A stretch of 64,000 nucleotides of DNA, from positions 3,142,501-3,206,500 of the forward strand of contig NZ_CP022222.1 in NCBI RefSeq assembly GCF_009930815.1, in the 5' to 3' direction. Positions within the stretch are counted from its first letter, which is position 1. The number at the start of each line of letters is the position of its first letter. Below the pieces are notes generated by a model. The model did no database searches, was not told the origin of the DNA, and was given only the letters and a program-made list of their open reading frames with translations. Both the position numbers and the translations under genes were made by a program. Shown here in pieces: positions 61,609 to 64,000 of the stretch. This DNA is from Bradyrhizobium sp. CCBAU 051011 (lineage in GTDB: Bacteria > Pseudomonadota > Alphaproteobacteria > Rhizobiales > Xanthobacteraceae).

Positions 61609-62445
61609 ATGCAGGCCGAAACTGCGCGCGGGACTTCAGCCACCTTCGCGGCCAACCGGGCACAGGGCGCGGTTCGGTTCGGCGTGCATCTTAACGACGG
61701 TGTCACGCGCCGCGGCGACCTGCATGAATCCGGCTCGCTGCGCGTGCGGTTTCCTTCCCCTGAAGCAGAAGGGCTGTCGGGCGTGTTCGTCAACACCGCC
61801 GGCGGAATCGCAGGCGGCGACCGCTTCGATATCGATATCGCGGCAGGCGAGGGGGCACGGCTGACGCTGACGACGGCGGCGGCCGAGAAGGTCTATCGCG
61901 CGCCCGGCGCTGCTGCTCAACTGAGCATCGCCCTGAAGGCCGAGGCCGGTGCGCATCTCGCCTGGCTGCCACAGGAGACCATCCTGTTCGACCGTGCGCG
62001 GATCATCAGGCGGATCGATATCGACCTAGCCGAGGACGCTTCGCTTCTGCTTTGCGAAATCGTGGTGTTCGGCCGCGCGGCGATGGGCGAAACCATGCAG
62101 CATGGCGAATTCGTCGATCGCTGGCGGCTACGCCGCGGCGGTCGCCTCGTGTTTGCGGAGACCGTTCGGCTCGATGGTGACATCGGCGCGAAACTGGTGC
62201 GACCTGCCGTTGCGAAAGGCGGTGCAGCTATTGGTACCGCGCTGATTGTGCCCGGCGACGAGACCATCGTGGAGCGGATCCGCGAGGCATCGGAGACATT
62301 CGGCGGCGAGGTCGGCATCTCCTGCTGGAATGGATTTGCAATGGCGCGCTTCTGTGCCCAAGATGCGGCGCGGCTGCGTGCCGACATGATGGCGGTGCTT
62401 GGCCGTGCCAGCAGCACAGCGCTGCCAAGACTTTGGCTAAACTAA
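61609..62445 (+). CDS. ureD: Urease accessory protein UreD
   Basis: 278 aa from the ATG at 61609, with GGGGGACGG just before it. UreD segments: [65 protein letters not shown] and GRAAMGE. UreD binds the apo-urease and, with UreF and UreG, delivers nickel. 43 bases after urtE, so urt and ure are probably one transcript. UreE, UreF and UreG are not in the window. Confidence 0.95.
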   Translation: MQAETARGTSATFAANRAQGAVRFGVHLNDGVTRRGDLHESGSLRVRFPSPEAEGLSGVFVNTAGGIAGGDRFDIDIAAGEGARLTLTTAAAEKVYRAPGAAAQLSIALKAEAGAHLAWLPQETILFDRARIIRRIDIDLAEDASLLLCEIVVFGRAAMGETMQHGEFVDRWRLRRGGRLVFAETVRLDGDIGAKLVRPAVAKGGAAIGTALIVPGDETIVERIREASETFGGEVGISCWNGFAMARFCAQDAARLRADMMAVLGRASSTALPRLWLN

Positions 62446-62488
62446 AGGCTGTGGCTCAACTAGGTCTATCAATTACCAGAGTGCTCGC

Positions 62489-62791
62489 ATGAATCTCTCC
62501 CCCCGCGAAAAGGACAAGCTCTTGATCTCGATGGCGGCCATGGTGGCGCGCCGCAGGCTCGAGCGCGGCGTCAAGCTCAACCACCCCGAGGCGGTCGCAA
62601 TCATCTCCGATTTCATCGTCGAGGGCGCGCGCGACGGCCGCACCGTCGCCGAACTGATGCAGGCCGGCGCCCAGGTCATCACCCGCGCGCAGTGTATGGA
62701 CGGTATTCCCGAAATGATCCACGACATCCAGGTCGAGGCGACATTTCCCGACGGCACCAAGCTCGTCACCGTGCATGAGCCGATCCGATAG
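62489..62791 (+). CDS. ureA: Urease gamma subunit UreA
   Basis: 100 aa, the standard length. [37 protein letters not shown] (in parts: [10 protein letters not shown] and [11 protein letters not shown]) and [27 protein letters not shown] are the family ends. Forms the urease trimer with UreB and UreC. Confidence 0.97.
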   Translation: MNLSPREKDKLLISMAAMVARRRLERGVKLNHPEAVAIISDFIVEGARDGRTVAELMQAGAQVITRAQCMDGIPEMIHDIQVEATFPDGTKLVTVHEPIR

Positions 62792-62800
62792 GAGCACCAG

Positions 62801-63106
62801 ATGATCCCCGGCGAACTCTTCATCAAGGACGGCGAGATCGAGCTCAACGCCGGCCGCAAGACGGTGACGCTTACCGTCGCCAACTCTGGCGACCGTCCGA
62901 TCCAGGTCGGCTCGCACTACCACTTCTTCGAAACCAACCCGGCGCTGAAATTCGACCGTAGACGCGCCCGCGGCATGCGTCTCGACATCGCCGCCGGCAC
63001 CGCGGTCCGCTTCGAACCCGGCCAGACCCGCGACGTCCAACTCGTCGCCCTCGCCGGCAAACGCACCATCTACGGTTTTCGCGGCGAGGTCATGGGCAAG
63101 CTGTGA
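62801..63106 (+). CDS. ureB: Urease beta subunit UreB
   Basis: 101 aa, standard length. [16 protein letters not shown] at the start, [16 protein letters not shown] in the middle and [11 protein letters not shown] at the end. AGGAG lies seven bases before the ATG. Nine bases after ureA. Confidence 0.97.
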   Translation: MIPGELFIKDGEIELNAGRKTVTLTVANSGDRPIQVGSHYHFFETNPALKFDRRRARGMRLDIAAGTAVRFEPGQTRDVQLVALAGKRTIYGFRGEVMGKL

Positions 63107-63150
63107 TCTGCAGGGACGCGCTGTGATCTATGGTGAGGTGAGCACACTTC

Positions 63151-63224
63151 TCAGGCTCCCGCCCCCTTGCGGGGTCCGAGGCGAGCGAAGCTCGCTCTCG
63201 AGGTTGGGGAGAGGGGTGGCCACG
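63151..63224. repeat. Palindromic element inserted between ureB and ureC
   Basis: CTCCCGCCCCCTTGCGGGG with GAGCGAAGCTCGCTC and GGGGAGAGGGGTGG make an imperfect nested structure. It splits the otherwise tight ureAB-ureC spacing to about 165 bases. Related in sequence to the CTCTCCC family of the first 17 kb. Confidence 0.6.
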
Positions 63225-63271
63225 AGTCGCAATGTCGATGATTGAATTCAGATTGAAGGCTGGAGTCTGAC

Positions 63272-64000
<729 letters not shown>

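Overview
The window is chromosomal DNA from an alphaproteobacterium, most probably a Bradyrhizobium or a close relative such as Rhodopseudomonas. This rests on the high GC content, the membrane-anchored CycM-type cytochrome c, a pim-type dicarboxylate degradation locus beside a Liv-type transporter, a full tad/cpa pilus locus, a urt-ure nitrogen locus, and many palindromic intergenic elements of a kind I associate with that group. The assignment is made from protein sequences by eye; no database search was run. I see no rRNA, tRNA, CRISPR array, transposase or phage gene.

Region 1 (1-11063) looks like a uptake and degradation locus for (di)carboxylic acids. A minus-strand livGFHM-type ABC transporter (livM cut by the window start) and an IclR-family regulator lie divergent from a plus-strand beta-oxidation operon: bifunctional hydratase/dehydrogenase (pimF-like), acyl-CoA ligase (pimA-like), two acyl-CoA dehydrogenase subunits (pimC/pimD-like) and an SDR. 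A perfect 19-bp palindrome sits in the divergent promoter. Region 2 (11064-25988) is housekeeping and scattered genes separated by palindromic repeats: glpK, a GNAT, two small exported proteins, a GST, maiA, metH-metF, a luciferase-like oxidoreductase, a Trp/Pro/Gly-rich exported protein, pheA, kdsB and cycM.

Region 3 (26054-36307) holds two tandem yejA-type binding proteins with yejBEF, facing a translationally overlapping pair made of an M17 aminopeptidase and a cytoplasmic SH3-NlpC/P60 peptidase. Together these suggest import and breakdown of murein peptides. Region 4 (36308-52930) is the tad/cpa type IV pilus locus: tadD on the plus strand, then pilA-cpaABCDE-tadABC on the minus strand, and a detached plus-strand module (stand-alone secretin N-domain protein, tadE, tadF-like). 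Between the two pilus arms is a four-gene membrane cassette: two near-identical sterol-desaturase-family hydroxylases flanking a GT-C-like protein and an acyltransferase-3. Four CtrA-like boxes (one mismatch each) lie upstream of pilus transcription units.

Region 5 (52973-55298) is an RNA-handling group: DEAD-box helicase, an IF-1 with an unusual Arg/Gly-rich tail, and a cold shock protein. Region 6 (55741-64000) is the urea locus urtABCDE-ureD-ureA-ureB-ureC (ureC cut by the window end). It has a well-formed sigma-54 -24/-12 promoter ahead of urtA, so the whole block is probably induced under nitrogen limitation: Urt imports urea and urease releases ammonia. No system here is clearly unprecedented. 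The best candidates for something undescribed are the hydroxylase/GT-C/acyltransferase cassette inside the pilus locus and the murein-peptide recycling arrangement.
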